Shown: positions 34,721-44,413, numbered from the stretch's first letter. The stretch: DNA of 64,000 nt from Burkholderia diffusa (GCF_001718315.1 NZ_CP013364.1:372001-436000), one strand, 5' to 3'. The notes: generated from the sequence alone by a model not told the origin. Made by a program: numbers and translations.

Positions 34721-36442
34721 CTAGAGGCGAATCACACCAGTAACCCACGTCATGGCCTTTGCCGGGTTGCCTGGACCGCCCGTCGTGCGCATCGCGTAAG
34801 AGAGACTGACGGTTGCGCGCTTGCCGATCGCGTATTCGATGCCGGCTCCGGCGCCGGCCAGCGTCAACGCGAGCTTGCGCCGCGAGAATTTCTGGACGGT
34901 GGAGTGCGCATGATCGTAGAAGACGCTGACGCCGAGGCCGGGAACCGCAGGCACGCCCGCATGCACCGTGGCCGACACGATGTAGCCGGAATCGGCGCTG
35001 AACATGTCGTTGTCGTAGGCACGCACTGCATACGGGCCGCCGAGCGACATTTTTTCGGAGCCGTCGAGATTGCGGGTCGTCTGTTGTGCATTGAGCGAGA
35101 GATGGACGCGCGTGCGTGCGGACAGTCGCTGATGGAAGTCGAATTGCTGGGTCGTCTTGACATAGCGGCCGCGCGTGGCGACGCCGTTCCAGTCGTCTTC
35201 GTTCGTCAGACTGCCGCGGGTGACGCCCACGCGATAGGAGACGATGTTCTGGTTTCCTGACCATGCACCGTATCGAGAACCGGCGAGTTGTACGGTCAGC
35301 GCGCGCGCGCTGCGCGGGTTGTCGATGTCGAGCGTCCGGTCGGACAACCGCTTGAATTCGGCGGTGGCTTCGACGTCGAGCGTGCGGCCGGATGTCCTCA
35401 GCAACGGGAATGTGCCGTACACGCTGAAGAGCGTTGCATGACCGCCGGTGCCGCTGTCGCGATACTGCTCGCCGCCGAAGGTATAGTCGACGCGCGTGAG
35501 CGCCGCGCCTAGCCGCATGCCGCGTGAACCGACAGGAGCGTCGTAGGAGACGCGGCCGATTATCGTGTTGCCGCCGTCGCTGTCGTGACCGCGCTGCAGG
35601 AAGTCGGGCGAGAAAAACGCGATGCCCTGCAGACGGTCGCCCAACCCCAACGGACTGTTAATGCCAAGCTGGGCGCCGATGCGGTTGCGGCCGGTGGTGC
35701 GCTGACCGGAATTGTCTGCGACGATTGCACCGGTCAACCGCTCGCCGGCTTCGACGTCGATCGACATGGCCGTGCCGCCCGGCAGTCTGCCGGGCACCAG
35801 TTCCGGCGCAATCGTCCCGACACCTGGCAGGTCGCCGAGGCGGTCGAGCTGATCCTGCATCCGCCGCACGTCGCCGTCGCGATCGAGGCCGGCGCCGAGA
35901 TAGCGTTCGATGAACGAATCGCGCACCAGCGAACGATTTTGCCGCAGCGCGGCCGATTCGAGTTTGCCTTGCATCACGGCCAGATGCACGACGTCGTCGA
36001 CGATATCCTGTTCGGGCAGGTAAGCGTACGAAAGCGATTCGCCGTGATCGAGCAGCACGCGCGTGACACCGATCGCCACCTCACGCAGTTCCGCGAACGT
36101 CATCGCGCGCTGTCGGTATGGCGCGACAACGCTATCCACCGCTTGCCGCGTGCGTTCGGGGACGTTGTCCACGACGATGCCGGCAACGTGCAGTCGGATC
36201 GCGCCGTCCCTCTCTGGAGTGTCCTCGGAAGGCCGGCGTTCGATCAGCGGCACGTCGGCGCGATGCGGATTGTCCTGCAGCGAGGGGAGCGGATGGTTGC
36301 GCAGAATCGAGCCGGTGGAAGGCAAGGGGCCGTGCGCGTCACCCGCCGGCGCGGGCAACGGATTGGCGTGGGCGACAAATGGCGGAAGGACGGCGCACGA
36401 CAACGCGCCGAGCGTGAGTGCACGAAAGCTTGGAGCGAACAT
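34721..36442 (-). CDS. Two-partner secretion transporter (TpsB, ShlB/FhaC family)
   Basis: A 573-residue Omp85-superfamily transporter. The signal peptide is MFAPSFRALTLGALSCAVLPPFVAHA. A proline-rich linker and a POTRA region follow (residues about 70-220, with IRLHVAGIVVDNVPE and FAELREVAIGVTRVLLDHGESLSYAYLPEQDI), then a 16-strand barrel. The conserved loop-6 motif appears as GGPYAVRAYDND, where the canonical form is VRGY. The chain ends in the hydrophobic-aromatic pattern VTGVIRL. I prefer the start at 36442; an ATG at 36496 would add 18 residues before the signal. It lies 131-185 bases downstream of tpsA on the same strand and secretes that product. Confidence 0.9.
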   Translation of the reverse strand: MFAPSFRALTLGALSCAVLPPFVAHANPLPAPAGDAHGPLPSTGSILRNHPLPSLQDNPHRADVPLIERRPSEDTPERDGAIRLHVAGIVVDNVPERTRQAVDSVVAPYRQRAMTFAELREVAIGVTRVLLDHGESLSYAYLPEQDIVDDVVHLAVMQGKLESAALRQNRSLVRDSFIERYLGAGLDRDGDVRRMQDQLDRLGDLPGVGTIAPELVPGRLPGGTAMSIDVEAGERLTGAIVADNSGQRTTGRNRIGAQLGINSPLGLGDRLQGIAFFSPDFLQRGHDSDGGNTIIGRVSYDAPVGSRGMRLGAALTRVDYTFGGEQYRDSGTGGHATLFSVYGTFPLLRTSGRTLDVEATAEFKRLSDRTLDIDNPRSARALTVQLAGSRYGAWSGNQNIVSYRVGVTRGSLTNEDDWNGVATRGRYVKTTQQFDFHQRLSARTRVHLSLNAQQTTRNLDGSEKMSLGGPYAVRAYDNDMFSADSGYIVSATVHAGVPAVPGLGVSVFYDHAHSTVQKFSRRKLALTLAGAGAGIEYAIGKRATVSLSYAMRTTGGPGNPAKAMTWVTGVIRL

Positions 36443-36521
36443 GAGGGACAGGGGGAGCCGCGACGCGCCGTGGTTGCCCGCAGAAGAGCACCCCATGACG
36501 TGCGGCGTCGAAATAAGGGAA

Positions 36522-36543
36522 GCGCCCGGCCGGAGCCGGGCGC
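36522..36543 (-). terminator. Hairpin between tpsA and tpsB
   Basis: A perfect 9-bp stem (GCGCCCGGC at 36522-36530 and GCCGGGCGC at 36535-36543) with a 4-base loop. On the minus strand it is followed by TTCCCTTATTTCG, a weak T-rich stretch. It lies after the tpsA stop and before tpsB, so it may lower tpsB expression relative to tpsA. Confidence 0.5.
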
Positions 36544-36627
36544 TCGAACAGAACGGATCGCGCTAACGCGGTTTCGCCTCGGAAGAGGTCCTCATACGCG
36601 ATCCGTCAAGCGGGCATGGCGTCGAAC

Positions 36628-39282
36628 TTACGCCTCATCGGCGGCGCGGATCCGTGTGGATTGCGCCGGAACCGAGACCCGAACTGCGCCGTCACGGCTG
36701 TAGACCGCGCCGAGGGTCGGTGCGCTGTCCGCCGAGACCGAGACGTCACCCGTTGCATAAATGCCCGGACGATGCGAGTCGTTCCGGCTGCTGACGGCCG
36801 TGACGCTTTTGCCGCGGACGGTATTCGACCCGCCGTGCGCCCACAGGTCTGCGCGGAAGCGAACGTCGCCACCGCTCGTGACACGAACGTCGCCGCCACC
36901 GGAATGCACGGCAAAGAGGTCGACACCGTGCACGCCGTGGACCGTGACACCTGCCCAACCGAGGATCAGCGGGTCGAATGGCTTGGAATCGCGAGCCGCC
37001 AGGACTTCGCCGCCCCGCATGCTCACGATCCCCGTAGCCTGGAGTGGCCCAGAAAAGCGGATTCGTCCGTCGCTGTTGAGCGTCAGATCGCCATACGTCG
37101 CCTCCGCATCGCGCACGTTCAGGGCGCCCTTCCCATCGAGCGTCCCATCGTATCGCGCGACGACCGAGGTGACATCAAGCTGCCCATCCGCGGCGAGCGC
37201 GACCGACTTGCCGCTGACGTTGCCGAGCGCGGCGTTGCCCTTTGCGGAGACACGCACGTCGCTCGAGCTGGAAATGCGCGCGCGCGCCGAAAGGTGCTCG
37301 GTATCGCCGTCGCGAACGAAGGCGGCCGTGACGTTTCTTCCGCTGACGTCCACTGGGCCGCGCATGAACAGGTCGTTGCCGAAGCGCACGTCGCCGTCAC
37401 TCGCGAGCGACAGGGACGATACGTACGTCTGCCCGGCGTCAATGCCTCGCGCCCCCTGGATCGATGCGTGGGACACCGCGTCGACACGCTCGTAGGCTGC
37501 ATGGCCGTCCGTTGAGCCGAGCGTGACGCGATTCCCCCGCACATCGCCGAAAGAGGCGTCGCCCCGTACGACCACGTCGACGTTGCCGCTGGCGTCGAGC
37601 GTATCGGCAACGAGCTTACCCTGGCCGCGCAGCGTCAGATCGCTGCGCGACTTCGCGCGGCCGATCGTCGTGTCGCCAGCCAGCGACAGACGCGCACCCT
37701 GAGCGTCGAGGTCGACGCGCTTCAGCGTGTGCGTGCCGCGAGAGAAGTCGATCTGGCCACCGGACAGGCTGACTTGGTCGGCGCGAACCGTCGCGCGATC
37801 GGTGGTTTGCGCTCCGCCGTACCCATGAACGTCGAGCCGCGACGCGTGGACTGCGCCGTCCAGCGTGATGTTCTGGCCGGACAGCGACACGGAATCGGCT
37901 TGCGTCGTGCCGGCCAGCTTGATCGAATGGCCCCACACGGTGAGCTGCTTGCCGTGGAAGCCGCTGCTCAGGTCGACATCCGCGGTGCCCGCCAACGACA
38001 AGGCGGACGCATTGACGGCGCCGAGCGCGGACACCGTGCCTTGCGACAAGATCCACAGATTCTGCTCGCCTGCCGCCTTGAGGAAGCCGCTGCTGACGGA
38101 GCCCTTGCCGCCGGCCAGCGTCGACATGGCGTCGGCGTCGGGCGCGCGGTTCAGCACGTAGCCGGCTTTCGCGTTTTGAGCGCTCAACGTGATTGCGTCG
38201 GCCGCGAAGGTTGGCAGCCCGGCGTTTGCTGCGGTCAGCACGTTGTCCGCGACGATATCGACGTAGCCGGCCTTGAGGGTTGCGTCACCGAACGTCACGT
38301 GTCCGGCCGCTCCCGCTTGCGGGCGCGTATGCAGCTTGATCGAATCCTGTCCGCCAGCCGTATCGAAGCGCGCGCCATCCGCGATCCGGATGTCTTGCGC
38401 CGACACATCGATCGAACGCTCCGGGCCATTCATGGCGGAGCCGGCCAGGCGCATATCCCCTCCCGCAGTCACCGTGCCGCTGCCTTCGCTCGCAATGCGG
38501 ATCCCGCGCAGTTGCCCCATGCCGCCGGCCTCGATCTTGCCGGTCTGGTTCACGACGGCACGCGTCAGAGCATCACGCGCCCACGCGCTGAGCATCACGT
38601 CGCCATTGTCGCTGACGATCATCCCGCCGTTTTCGACCAGCGCCTGCAGGCTGCCGCGCGTGAGCTTCACTTGCAGCCCGTTGCCGGCAAACGAGAGCGA
38701 CACGCCGTCGGCCGCCGCGAGCGCCACGCTGCCGCGCTGGCTGTGAATCGTGCCGCGGTTCTCGACGCGCGGGCCGAGCAGCGCGACGGATTCCCTGGCG
38801 TCGATGTGACCTTCGTTGACGACCTTGGCCTGCGTGTTGCCGGAGAAGTTGAGTCGCCCTCCCAGGAAATCGTCGTCCGACACGTTCAGCGACGAAGCGA
38901 CCAGGCTGCCGACGTTGATCTTCGCCTGGTTGCCGATCAGGATGCCGTTGGGGTTCACGATGAACACGCGGCCCGATGCGTTCAGCGCGCCGAGAATCTG
39001 CGTCGGATCAGCTCCAATGACACGGTTCAATACGGCGGCGGTTTTGCTCGGCTGTGCGAAGTTCAGTGTCTCGTGCGCCGCGACGTTCATGTCGCCCCAG
39101 TAGACCACCATCTTGTCGGTCTTCTGATTGACGGTGGTGACGGCGCCGTTGGTGACGACCGAACCATTACCGTGCACGATCGCGCTGGGGCCGACCGCGA
39201 GCGCCTGTTGGGCGGCCAGCAGCGACGTTGCAAGCACGATGGGGCGCAGGAGAAATCCGCGTGTTGCAGGCTGTTTATTCAA
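36628..39282 (-). CDS. Two-partner secretion adhesin (TpsA, filamentous haemagglutinin N-terminal domain)
   Basis: An 884-residue exoprotein. The signal (MNKQPATRGFLLRPIVLATSLLAAQQALA) precedes the TPS domain, which shows NFAQPSKTAAVLNRVIGADPTQILGALNASGRVFIVNPNGILIGNQAKI, including the NPNG box. After about residue 260 the chain is a series of beta-helix-like repeats rich in 'G-x-V', 'LSG' and 'LAGDT' phrases to the C-terminus. It is short for this family, whose members often exceed 2000 residues, and I see no CdiA-type toxin domain at the end (RDGAVRVSVPAQSTRIRAADEA). It is the first gene of the pair and diverges from the pilus operon. Confidence 0.9.
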   Translation of the reverse strand: MNKQPATRGFLLRPIVLATSLLAAQQALAVGPSAIVHGNGSVVTNGAVTTVNQKTDKMVVYWGDMNVAAHETLNFAQPSKTAAVLNRVIGADPTQILGALNASGRVFIVNPNGILIGNQAKINVGSLVASSLNVSDDDFLGGRLNFSGNTQAKVVNEGHIDARESVALLGPRVENRGTIHSQRGSVALAAADGVSLSFAGNGLQVKLTRGSLQALVENGGMIVSDNGDVMLSAWARDALTRAVVNQTGKIEAGGMGQLRGIRIASEGSGTVTAGGDMRLAGSAMNGPERSIDVSAQDIRIADGARFDTAGGQDSIKLHTRPQAGAAGHVTFGDATLKAGYVDIVADNVLTAANAGLPTFAADAITLSAQNAKAGYVLNRAPDADAMSTLAGGKGSVSSGFLKAAGEQNLWILSQGTVSALGAVNASALSLAGTADVDLSSGFHGKQLTVWGHSIKLAGTTQADSVSLSGQNITLDGAVHASRLDVHGYGGAQTTDRATVRADQVSLSGGQIDFSRGTHTLKRVDLDAQGARLSLAGDTTIGRAKSRSDLTLRGQGKLVADTLDASGNVDVVVRGDASFGDVRGNRVTLGSTDGHAAYERVDAVSHASIQGARGIDAGQTYVSSLSLASDGDVRFGNDLFMRGPVDVSGRNVTAAFVRDGDTEHLSARARISSSSDVRVSAKGNAALGNVSGKSVALAADGQLDVTSVVARYDGTLDGKGALNVRDAEATYGDLTLNSDGRIRFSGPLQATGIVSMRGGEVLAARDSKPFDPLILGWAGVTVHGVHGVDLFAVHSGGGDVRVTSGGDVRFRADLWAHGGSNTVRGKSVTAVSSRNDSHRPGIYATGDVSVSADSAPTLGAVYSRDGAVRVSVPAQSTRIRAADEA

Positions 39283-39765
39283 TGTTGATCTCCTCGCAAT
39301 GAGAAATGTTGCCTTCTATCAGGACTGTCGAAGGCATGTGCATTCTCCTTGAGGGACCGGAGATTGATATAAGACCGTTCCTATTTTTTAATAAAAATCA
39401 ATTCTATTATTAGCTCATTAATTACTTTTCCAAAATCTACATAGAAAATGACAAAAAATGTTATTTTTTATTAACTTTGCGATCGAGAATCAGGATGGAC
39501 CCCAATGCAACTCAGAATTCTCCAGCTCGCCAAATTTCTATACTTTTGCACCCAACTATTTCTTGGCTCAGCGCCGATTTACCTTTGGGCATTTTCTGAT
39601 GTGAGCGAACAAACAAAGCGATTAGGATGACCTCACCCTTTTGTTTGCAAGGGTACTTAACTCATCGACCGAGGCTCCGGCGTCTCCCGGGAGAGTATCC
39701 ATTTTTCTATGGAAATCGCTGGCCAGCCATTCGGGGTCGCTCAACAACTTCTTTGAATGATCAAA
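39283..39765. promoter_or_regulatory. AT-rich divergent regulatory region (tpsA / pilus operon)
   Basis: A 483-base region between divergent surface-structure operons with no credible gene. Bases 39361-39480 contain 25 G or C out of 120, in a window that is otherwise strongly GC-rich. An A-tract/T-tract inverted repeat (AAAAAAT, GTT, ATTTTTT at 39453-39469) lies inside. Such AT tracts are typical of H-NS-type silencing and of BvgA-class regulator targets; that role is inferred. Confidence 0.6.
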
Positions 39766-40419
39766 ATGAAGAAAAACGCAATTCGTCTCGCAGTAGCCTC
39801 CGCGTTGGCCGTAGCGCTTGCAACGCCTGCGATTGCTGCTTCGCCGCCTAACGCTGAAGCCCGTGTCAAGTGGACGGCCTCGGTTCTCAAGAAATCGGAC
39901 GTGAGCCTCAACGTTTTCTCCGAAGGCAACACGGCGCTCGACTTCCATTGGAACATCAGCGACAACGCCTTCTCGTCGCAGGATCGTACCCTGACCGTCC
40001 AGGCTGCCGGTTATGACAAGGGCACTGGCTACAACATCAAGGCGCAGGTGACGCGCGACACGCTGAACGCCGCGCAAGGCGGCGTGAAAGACACGTTGAA
40101 GGTGGCCGTCGAGCTGGGCGGCATTGCGCTGACCAACGGGTTGACCGACATCCTGCGCGGTACCACCGGTGCCGTCGATCCGCAAATCGCAGCCAACGGC
40201 CTGCAACACATGAACTTGTCGAAGACCGGCCCGAACACGACGCCGAAGGGCGCTTATCACGAAGCCCGCGGCGTTCCCGTCAAGTTCGCCATCACGTCGG
40301 GCACGGACAACACGGGCGCACAAATCGATGCAGGCAACCTGCAGAAGATTGCCGACGGCAAGTATAGCGGTGACGTGGAACTGCGTTTTGTAGCCAGCTG
40401 GGAAGCACCGCTGCTCTGA
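39766..40419 (+). CDS. EcpA/MatB-like major pilin of an alternate chaperone-usher pilus
   Basis: A 217-residue protein with a signal peptide (MKKNAIRLAVASALAVALATPAIAA). The mature protein opens with ARVKWTASVLKKSDVSLNVF and ends with ADGKYSGDVELRFVASWEAPL, matching the beginning and end of EcpA/MatB, the E. coli common pilus subunit (ATWSA... and WSGDVSVQFDATW). The internal FSSQDRTLTV and DTLKVAVELGG also align. Such subunits complete each other's fold by donor-strand exchange after periplasmic chaperoning. I use MKKN at 39766; an ATG at 39757 is also in frame. No strong ribosome site is visible. A terminator follows, so this gene should be made in excess of the assembly genes. Confidence 0.8.
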   Translation: MKKNAIRLAVASALAVALATPAIAASPPNAEARVKWTASVLKKSDVSLNVFSEGNTALDFHWNISDNAFSSQDRTLTVQAAGYDKGTGYNIKAQVTRDTLNAAQGGVKDTLKVAVELGGIALTNGLTDILRGTTGAVDPQIAANGLQHMNLSKTGPNTTPKGAYHEARGVPVKFAITSGTDNTGAQIDAGNLQKIADGKYSGDVELRFVASWEAPLL

Positions 40420-40453
40420 TGAACGACGCCTGAAACCAGGTTAGATCTGGTGG

Positions 40454-40489
40454 GCCGGGTCTCCGTAGCTTGAGATCCGGCATTTTTTT
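40454..40489 (+). terminator. Intra-operon rho-independent terminator after the pilin gene
   Basis: GCCGGGTCTC (40454-40463) pairs with GAGATCCGGC (40472-40481), one G-U pair, 8-base loop, followed by A and seven T (40483-40489). It lies between the pilin and chaperone genes of the same operon, so it should be a partial terminator that raises the ratio of major subunit to chaperone and usher. Confidence 0.8.
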
Positions 40490-40504
40490 GTCGGAAAGCC
40501 CGCA

Positions 40505-41212
40505 ATGAAAATACTGAAGACCCTAATGCCAACCTGCGTCGTGGCTTTCAGCCTTCCGGTTCAAGCCATCGATATCGGATCGTTGACAACGGAAATGCAG
40601 GAAAAAGAGTTTTATGTCGCGAAGCAAATCCGAAATGACGATTCGGTAGCCAAATTTGTCTCGATGGAAGTCCATCAAGTCAATAACCCGCGCCAGCTTG
40701 AAATCCTGCCGCAGCAGAAAAATGATGTGCTCGTTTCGCCGGGCACGGTATTCCTCCCTCCGCATCAGAAGGCCGACATCAAGATCTACTACCAGGGTCT
40801 GAAAGACGACAAGGAACGGTACTACCAGCTCAGTTTCATCGAGCAATCCGTTGCGTCCGATTCTCAACTCAAGGAAGGCATCAGCGTTTCCGCCAAGCAG
40901 CGGCTTCGACTGAGTTCGATTCTGGTCGTTCGGCCGAGAGTCATTCAGTTTGCCTACGATCATGACGCGAAGGGTCGTGTACACAACCGCGGCAACTCCT
41001 TCGTCCACGTCACGGCGACAGGTAGATGCACGGAGAAAGGGCATCACGAACCGCAAGCATGCACGCGCAACATGTATTTGCTACCCGGCGAGTCTGCCGA
41101 CATGTCCAGGGAACAAGGCATGCAGTCCCTTGGAGGCATTGGCATCTGGAAAGGGAATGACTACCAGTATTTTCCCGTCAACACCAAGCCCGCGAAGGTC
41201 GTGACGAAGTAA
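40505..41212 (+). CDS. Pilus assembly chaperone (EcpB-like)
   Basis: A 235-residue periplasmic protein with a signal peptide (MKILKTLMPTCVVAFSLPVQA). The PapD-like fold is shown by FYVAKQIRNDDSVAKFVSMEV, the strand-G1 segment (PGTVFLPPHQKADIKIYYQG) and RYYQLSFIEQ. Two Cys in the C-terminal half (TGRCTEKG and PQACTRN) could form a disulphide. In the alternate (EcpB/CfaA-like) group the chaperone caps the hydrophobic groove of each pilin and hands it to the usher. It follows the pilin by 85 bases that contain the terminator. Confidence 0.8.
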   Translation: MKILKTLMPTCVVAFSLPVQAIDIGSLTTEMQEKEFYVAKQIRNDDSVAKFVSMEVHQVNNPRQLEILPQQKNDVLVSPGTVFLPPHQKADIKIYYQGLKDDKERYYQLSFIEQSVASDSQLKEGISVSAKQRLRLSSILVVRPRVIQFAYDHDAKGRVHNRGNSFVHVTATGRCTEKGHHEPQACTRNMYLLPGESADMSREQGMQSLGGIGIWKGNDYQYFPVNTKPAKVVTK

Positions 41213-41267
41213 GCGTTGCCGCATCTTTCCAGTTTATTCTCAACCTCTTATCTATTTGCACTCCGAA

Positions 41268-44200
41268 ATGAAGATGCCGAGGATGTCCGCTTTACACCTG
41301 TCGATTTCCCTCGTGGGTGGTTGGGTTTCGTCGTATGCATCGGCGTCGGATCACGCAATGCGCGAAGAGGGCGCGGCGCGGCGGACGGGGGGAGCAACGT
41401 GGTTCGTCGAGGCCGACCCGGAACGAGATGCAGCCGTGGTCGACCCGAGCCGAAGCACGTCTGTTTCTTCGCGGCATGCCGCCCCGCAGACAGCGATTCA
41501 ACATGTACGCGACGACCAGCGGATGATCGGGCAGGCAAGCGACCTTGTCCGCGCACATTCCCGATATTTTCATTCGGCAAAGAGCATTTCGCCAAAGAGC
41601 AACGTCTATTTCCAGGGCAAATCAAATGGGACCGTGAAGACACGTGCGTCGCTCCACGTGCCATCGGACATCGAACGTGCAGCATCGACAGCGGACGGGT
41701 TGCACGAGGTTGCCTACCGGTCGCCCATCGTGTTGCCGGTTGATGCCGCGAGCGGTGCGCACACGAGCGCGGCGCATCTTACGGGCACGCCGCCTGTTTC
41801 GCACGATGCTCACGTTGCACAAGGACAACGCGCGCCGGAAGCTGCAGTTGGATCAAGCGCGCCCGCAGTAGATCCTGGCGAAGCCAACGAACCTTCGCCC
41901 GCAATGGACGCACAAGGCTTCAGTCAGCCAGAGCAGAAGGCGACGTTCTCGCGCGCGCCAGTTGATATTGCCGTCGAGCAGCCGGCCGAGAGCCGCACCG
42001 CGGGCGAACTGCGCGTGGGCAAGTTCAGCTTTCCAGAAAACCTGCTCGGATCGCTCGAACAAGGCATCGAGGTGCCGGTGAGGGTGAAGACCGCGGCCGG
42101 ATCGGAGGAAGCCGGCAAGGCCTCCATCAAATATGCAGGCGGTGACATCACGCTGACGGATTTCGCACTGTCCAAGATCAAGCTGACGGAAGCGTCGAAA
42201 CAGCAAATTGCCGCGCTGCAAGGCAAACCGCTATCGGTCGTTGCGGAGGCAACACCTGCCGCAGCAACGCCCGACACGGTCCTGGCGGAATTCAACCTGC
42301 GCACCTTCGAAGTGCTCGCGCAGCTGCCGGAAGAAGCCTACGCAGCCGAAGGCGAAGCACGCAGCTTCGCGCTCGCCGATAGCACGGAAAAGCACCTGAG
42401 CGGCGTGCTGAACTACGACGTCTCCGGCGTGAAAAACGCGCGATCGGAAGCCAACGGTTACCTGCACGTCAAATCGGTCACGGGCTACGGCGTCTACCAC
42501 GCTTACGTGGACGGAGACATTCGCACCGACAGCGACACGAGCCTGTATGAAGCGCGTATCGAACGCGACTTCAAGGGCTTCAACGTCACCGGCGGCTATC
42601 TCGGCACGTGGGCCATGAGCACCCTTGGCCAGACGACGTTTCTGCCGGGCGGGAAGTTCTTCGGTATCAGCGCAGGCAACACCGCCCGCTCGGAGATCAA
42701 CGACGGGTCGCTGGCCCGCACGCCGCTATTTGCCTTCATGCCCGCATCGGGCGAGGTGCAGATCTACCGTGACGGCAAGCTGATCAACGTGCAGCGCCTG
42801 TCGATCGGCAATCAGGAAATCGACACGCGATCGCTGCCGGTCGGAAGCTACGCCGTGCGCGTCGACGTCGTGGTGAACGGGCGGGTCGTCTCGTCGAAGG
42901 CCGAGCAGGTCTACAAGCCCGGCAATGGTGGAACGGGCAAGGACACGCAGTATCAATTCTTCGGCGGCCAGTACATCGCCAACGGCGTGTACGGCCAGGG
43001 CAGTGTCGCCGAACCATTGATTGGCGCCAGCGGCAAGACTGCCACCCGGTTCGGCACCTTCCACGGCAGCAGCTACTACTTCCACGGGCTCGCGGCAGCC
43101 GAGTTGCGTTACCAGCGCAACTTCAAATACGGCAGTCTCGGCATCGACACTGGCTTGACAACGGACGGTGGCTTTCGTCTGAACGCAAACGGTGCGGCCA
43201 ACTACGGCCCGGTCAGTGGGTGGGTCAACCACATGGTGACGACGGGGAGCTCTCCGAGGAACGGCGTCTATAACCAGCGAACCACCAGCTTTGGCGGCAA
43301 CGTCAACGTCGCGCAGGTGTTCGGTTGGAAAAAGAGTGCCTCCCTGGGGGTAAGCGCCAGTGTTTATCAAGGCAGCAACCAGGACTATCGGCTCGACTGG
43401 AACCAGGATATTTACACCAACAAGTGGATGCGCGTGTCGCTGAATGGTGGCCAGATGTTCAGCCGCAACAGTCAACCCGGCCGGACGTGGAACAGGGCGT
43501 TCTACGTCGGCCTGAATGCGTCGTTCAGCTTCGGCGATGGAGGCATCGATTACTCGCGCTCGCGGAACAGCGAACAGATCGGCGCGCACATCGGCTGGAA
43601 GCCAACGCAGGTTGATGGCCTCGATTACGTCTCCGCCGGCGTGAACCATTCCCGCGCCCTGAACGGCGGGCTCGGCAACGCGAGCAGCACACAGGCCAAC
43701 ATGAGCGCGCAAGGGCACAACAGCCTGTTCGGATGGCAGGGCAACCTCAGCCTGGACGACACGGGGGACCTGAGCGGCACGGCCGCCGCTCAGGGAACGG
43801 TTGGGTGGAACGCCAATGGCATCGGCTTCACCAGCAAGCGGGGGGAAAGCGGCGTCATCGTCGGCGTCGACAAAGCCGCACGCGGCCAACTGGAACTGAC
43901 GTCCGAGAGCAACCGGCAATTGCTGGGCGGGCGTTCCACCTTCGTGCCACTAACTGGCTACAAGGCACACACCGTGCAGATCCGCACTCGGCGCGACACC
44001 CCGGAAAACTTCGACATCCAGAACGGCGAAGCCAAGCTGGTGCTTTATCCGGGCAACGTCGCGTCAATCCGGCCGAAGGTGCGCCGCCTTGTCACCGTCT
44101 TCGGCGTGCTGACCGAAAACGGCACGGTCAGGCCGAACACCGAGATCCAGAACCATATCGGCAAGACGATCACCGATGCGGCGGGCGGCTTCGTGATCGA

Positions 44201-44366
44201 CGTCGATTCGTCGTATCCCAGCATCCAGTACCAGACCGATTCAGGCGGCACCTGCAAGATCGATTTCGACCTGAGCGCTGCGCAAGGTGCGCTTTGGGTC
44301 AACGAGGTGTCGTGCGAACCCGCGCGAGTGGCAAAGGCAAACGCGACGCAGGTGCGCGAGGGTTGA
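41268..44366 (+). CDS. Alternate-clade outer-membrane usher (EcpC/TcfC-like)
   Basis: A 1032-residue usher. After the signal (ending YASA) there is a region of about 200 poorly conserved residues, longer than in most ushers. The N-terminal domain then contains NLLGSLEQGIEVPVRV and FNLRTFEVLAQLPEEAY. The barrel follows (QFFGGQYIANGVYGQG, GTFHGSSYYFHGLAAAELRYQRNF, SLGVSASVYQGS). The C-terminal domain has KLVLYPGNVASIRPKVRRLVTVFGVLTENG and Cys pairs (GGTCKID and NEVSCEP). The alternate clade includes ushers of CS1 and Ecp pili. ATG 41268 is the first ATG; an in-frame TTG lies upstream. It secretes and assembles the pilus. Confidence 0.85.
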   Translation: MKMPRMSALHLSISLVGGWVSSYASASDHAMREEGAARRTGGATWFVEADPERDAAVVDPSRSTSVSSRHAAPQTAIQHVRDDQRMIGQASDLVRAHSRYFHSAKSISPKSNVYFQGKSNGTVKTRASLHVPSDIERAASTADGLHEVAYRSPIVLPVDAASGAHTSAAHLTGTPPVSHDAHVAQGQRAPEAAVGSSAPAVDPGEANEPSPAMDAQGFSQPEQKATFSRAPVDIAVEQPAESRTAGELRVGKFSFPENLLGSLEQGIEVPVRVKTAAGSEEAGKASIKYAGGDITLTDFALSKIKLTEASKQQIAALQGKPLSVVAEATPAAATPDTVLAEFNLRTFEVLAQLPEEAYAAEGEARSFALADSTEKHLSGVLNYDVSGVKNARSEANGYLHVKSVTGYGVYHAYVDGDIRTDSDTSLYEARIERDFKGFNVTGGYLGTWAMSTLGQTTFLPGGKFFGISAGNTARSEINDGSLARTPLFAFMPASGEVQIYRDGKLINVQRLSIGNQEIDTRSLPVGSYAVRVDVVVNGRVVSSKAEQVYKPGNGGTGKDTQYQFFGGQYIANGVYGQGSVAEPLIGASGKTATRFGTFHGSSYYFHGLAAAELRYQRNFKYGSLGIDTGLTTDGGFRLNANGAANYGPVSGWVNHMVTTGSSPRNGVYNQRTTSFGGNVNVAQVFGWKKSASLGVSASVYQGSNQDYRLDWNQDIYTNKWMRVSLNGGQMFSRNSQPGRTWNRAFYVGLNASFSFGDGGIDYSRSRNSEQIGAHIGWKPTQVDGLDYVSAGVNHSRALNGGLGNASSTQANMSAQGHNSLFGWQGNLSLDDTGDLSGTAAAQGTVGWNANGIGFTSKRGESGVIVGVDKAARGQLELTSESNRQLLGGRSTFVPLTGYKAHTVQIRTRRDTPENFDIQNGEAKLVLYPGNVASIRPKVRRLVTVFGVLTENGTVRPNTEIQNHIGKTITDAAGGFVIDVDSSYPSIQYQTDSGGTCKIDFDLSAAQGALWVNEVSCEPARVAKANATQVREG

Positions 44367-44413
44367 ACGTTCAGCATGCAACCACGCAGCAGGACAAATG
44401 ACGTGAGAAAACC

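Noticed and set aside
36628..39282. Contact-dependent inhibition toxin (CdiA)
   Set aside because: The protein is only 884 residues, has no recognisable toxin end, and no immunity gene follows.
37729..39288. 519-codon plus-strand open frame
   Set aside because: It is the complement of the TpsA gene; that strand has the signal peptide and TPS motifs.
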